Positions 6,498 to 7,160 of a stretch of 7,160 nucleotides of DNA are shown piece by piece (position 1 is the first letter of the stretch; the number at the start of each line of letters is the position of its first letter). The DNA is from Deltaproteobacteria bacterium (GTDB taxonomy: Bacteria > Myxococcota_A > UBA9160 > SMWR01): the NCBI GenBank assembly GCA_029261905.1, contig JAJDAM010000268.1, forward strand, positions 1 to 7,160, read 5' to 3'. The notes beneath the pieces are model-generated. The model made no database searches. It saw nothing but the letters and a program-made list of their open reading frames with translations, and had not been told where the DNA came from. The position numbers were made by a program, and so were the translations under genes.

Positions 6498-6658
6498 TGG
6501 CGTTCGGCGCGGCTGATCGAGGGGCAAGATCCGAGTACCCGGGCGAAGTCTCGTCCGCAACCAACGCCGTCGTGCCGGTGCTCTTTTCAGTCTTCTACGC
6601 GGGTGACGAAGTGCCGGCTGCCACACTCGCGAATCGCGCCGGGGATTCGTCGAGCTGA
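6497..6658 (+). CDS. Small hypothetical ORF, 53 residues, between the 49-residue ORF and the channel gene
   Basis: Not recognised. The frame starts MAFGAADRGA, contains one mildly hydrophobic stretch (AVVPVLFSVFYAG) and ends in a Ser-rich tail. Its ATG shares one base with the preceding stop (TGATG), and its own TGA ends one base before the channel ATG. It has no proper ribosome site of its own (AAGG is only about 3 nt from the ATG), so translation would depend on re-initiation after the 49-residue ORF. The sequence shows no family features and may be a chance frame or a decayed gene. Confidence 0.3.
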   Translation: MAFGAADRGARSEYPGEVSSATNAVVPVLFSVFYAGDEVPAATLANRAGDSSS

Positions 6659-6659
6659 T

Positions 6660-7160
6660 ATGGATCTGACGAAGTCGATTTTTGCGCGTTACCGCCACGC
6701 GCAATTACTCGTCGCGCTGATGCTGTTGTTGATCGCCGACCCGTTCTTGAGTGGCTACCTGGGGATGATGCTCCTGGACGTATTCCTGCTGATCACGCTG
6801 CTTTCGGCCATCGTCGCGTGCGCGAATACCCGGCGGCGGCTCGTAATCGGCATGTCGCTGGCCACCGTCATGCTGGCCGCGATGTTGTTGCGAGCAGCCC
6901 GAGGAGTCGAAACCGCCAATATCGCCGTGTCACTCCTCGCAATCTGTTTTTTCGGCTACGTAATCGCATTGGTGCTCGGCAGCGTGTTTCGCGACAGCCG
7001 GAGCGTCTCGCTGGACACGATCTGCGGCGGTCTGGCCGTCTATCTGCTGCTTGGCATCTTGTGGGCATTCATGTTCGCACTGCTCGAGGGTTCGGCCCCG
7101 AATTCATTCTCGGGCGTCGAGCAGGGCGCGGTCATCAACTACAAGTGGTTCTACGGCTTC
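6660..7160 (+). CDS. Ion-channel-like integral membrane protein (Ion_trans_2 / two-TM K+ channel type), 3' partial
   Basis: The frame opens at ATG 6660 (MDLTKSIFARYRHAQLL) and runs without a stop to the window end, 167 codons. Hydrophobic helices are visible at about 14-30, 34-54, 60-80, 86-109 and 119-143. The last, LAVYLLLGILWAFMFALLEG after the FRDSRSVSLDTI linker, and the following NYKWFYGF match the outer helix and start of the pore loop of bacterial two-TM potassium-channel-like proteins (PF07885). In these a TLTTxGYGD-type filter follows directly, so the decisive motif lies just beyond the window. Expected role: cation, probably K+, passage across the inner membrane. The ribosome site is weak (GAG 5 nt upstream), consistent with translational coupling to the ORF ending one base earlier. 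The helix arrangement is clear; the channel call rests on family resemblance without the filter. Confidence 0.72.
   Translation, partial: MDLTKSIFARYRHAQLLVALMLLLIADPFLSGYLGMMLLDVFLLITLLSAIVACANTRRRLVIGMSLATVMLAAMLLRAARGVETANIAVSLLAICFFGYVIALVLGSVFRDSRSVSLDTICGGLAVYLLLGILWAFMFALLEGSAPNSFSGVEQGAVINYKWFYGF

Noticed and set aside
6489..6704. 71-codon minus-strand frame across the small ORFs and channel start
   Set aside because: Extremely Arg-rich product, antisense to the channel gene start, no ribosome site noted.

Overview
The window comes from a high-GC bacterial chromosome of a Gram-negative type. This is inferred from an AsmA-family envelope protein and from a protein with a lipoprotein-like signal sequence. 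G/C-rich third codon positions leave long meaningless open frames on the opposite strands. I cannot name the lineage; an uncultured proteobacterial or deltaproteobacterial-like organism would fit, but that is a guess. I saw no tRNA, rRNA, CRISPR array, insertion sequence or phage gene.

Layout. (1) 1-1044, plus strand: a zinc-dependent medium-chain alcohol dehydrogenase whose first ~20-30 residues lie left of the window. (2) 1055-6147, minus strand: three genes read right to left, namely a large AsmA-family protein (6147 to 3703), a carotenoid-oxygenase (RPE65) family protein (3585 to 1870), and a class I SAM-dependent methyltransferase with an N-terminal lipoprotein-like signal (1693 to 1055). 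Gaps of 117 and 176 bp separate them, so they could be an operon or separate units. The methyltransferase converges on the dehydrogenase with only 10 bp between the stop codons. (3) 6148-6347: a divergent, non-coding control region with a clean 17-bp dyad, direct CTGAG repeats and overlapping GC-rich hairpin arms. (4) 6348-7160, plus strand: two tiny, tightly packed open frames (49 and 53 codons) lead directly into a multi-helix ion-channel-like membrane protein. The window ends where its pore region and selectivity filter should begin.

How the genes may work together: the minus-strand set pairs an envelope/lipid-associated AsmA protein with an oxygenase acting on hydrophobic polyenes or stilbene-like compounds and a possibly membrane-anchored methyltransferase. 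The convergent dehydrogenase could act on aldehyde or alcohol products. This is inference from proximity only.

Most worth a second look: the carotenoid oxygenase keeps all four iron-binding histidines but appears to have lost the conserved second-shell glutamates; the methyltransferase carries an export/lipoprotein-like N-terminus; and the small-ORF/channel cassette follows a dyad-bearing control region.
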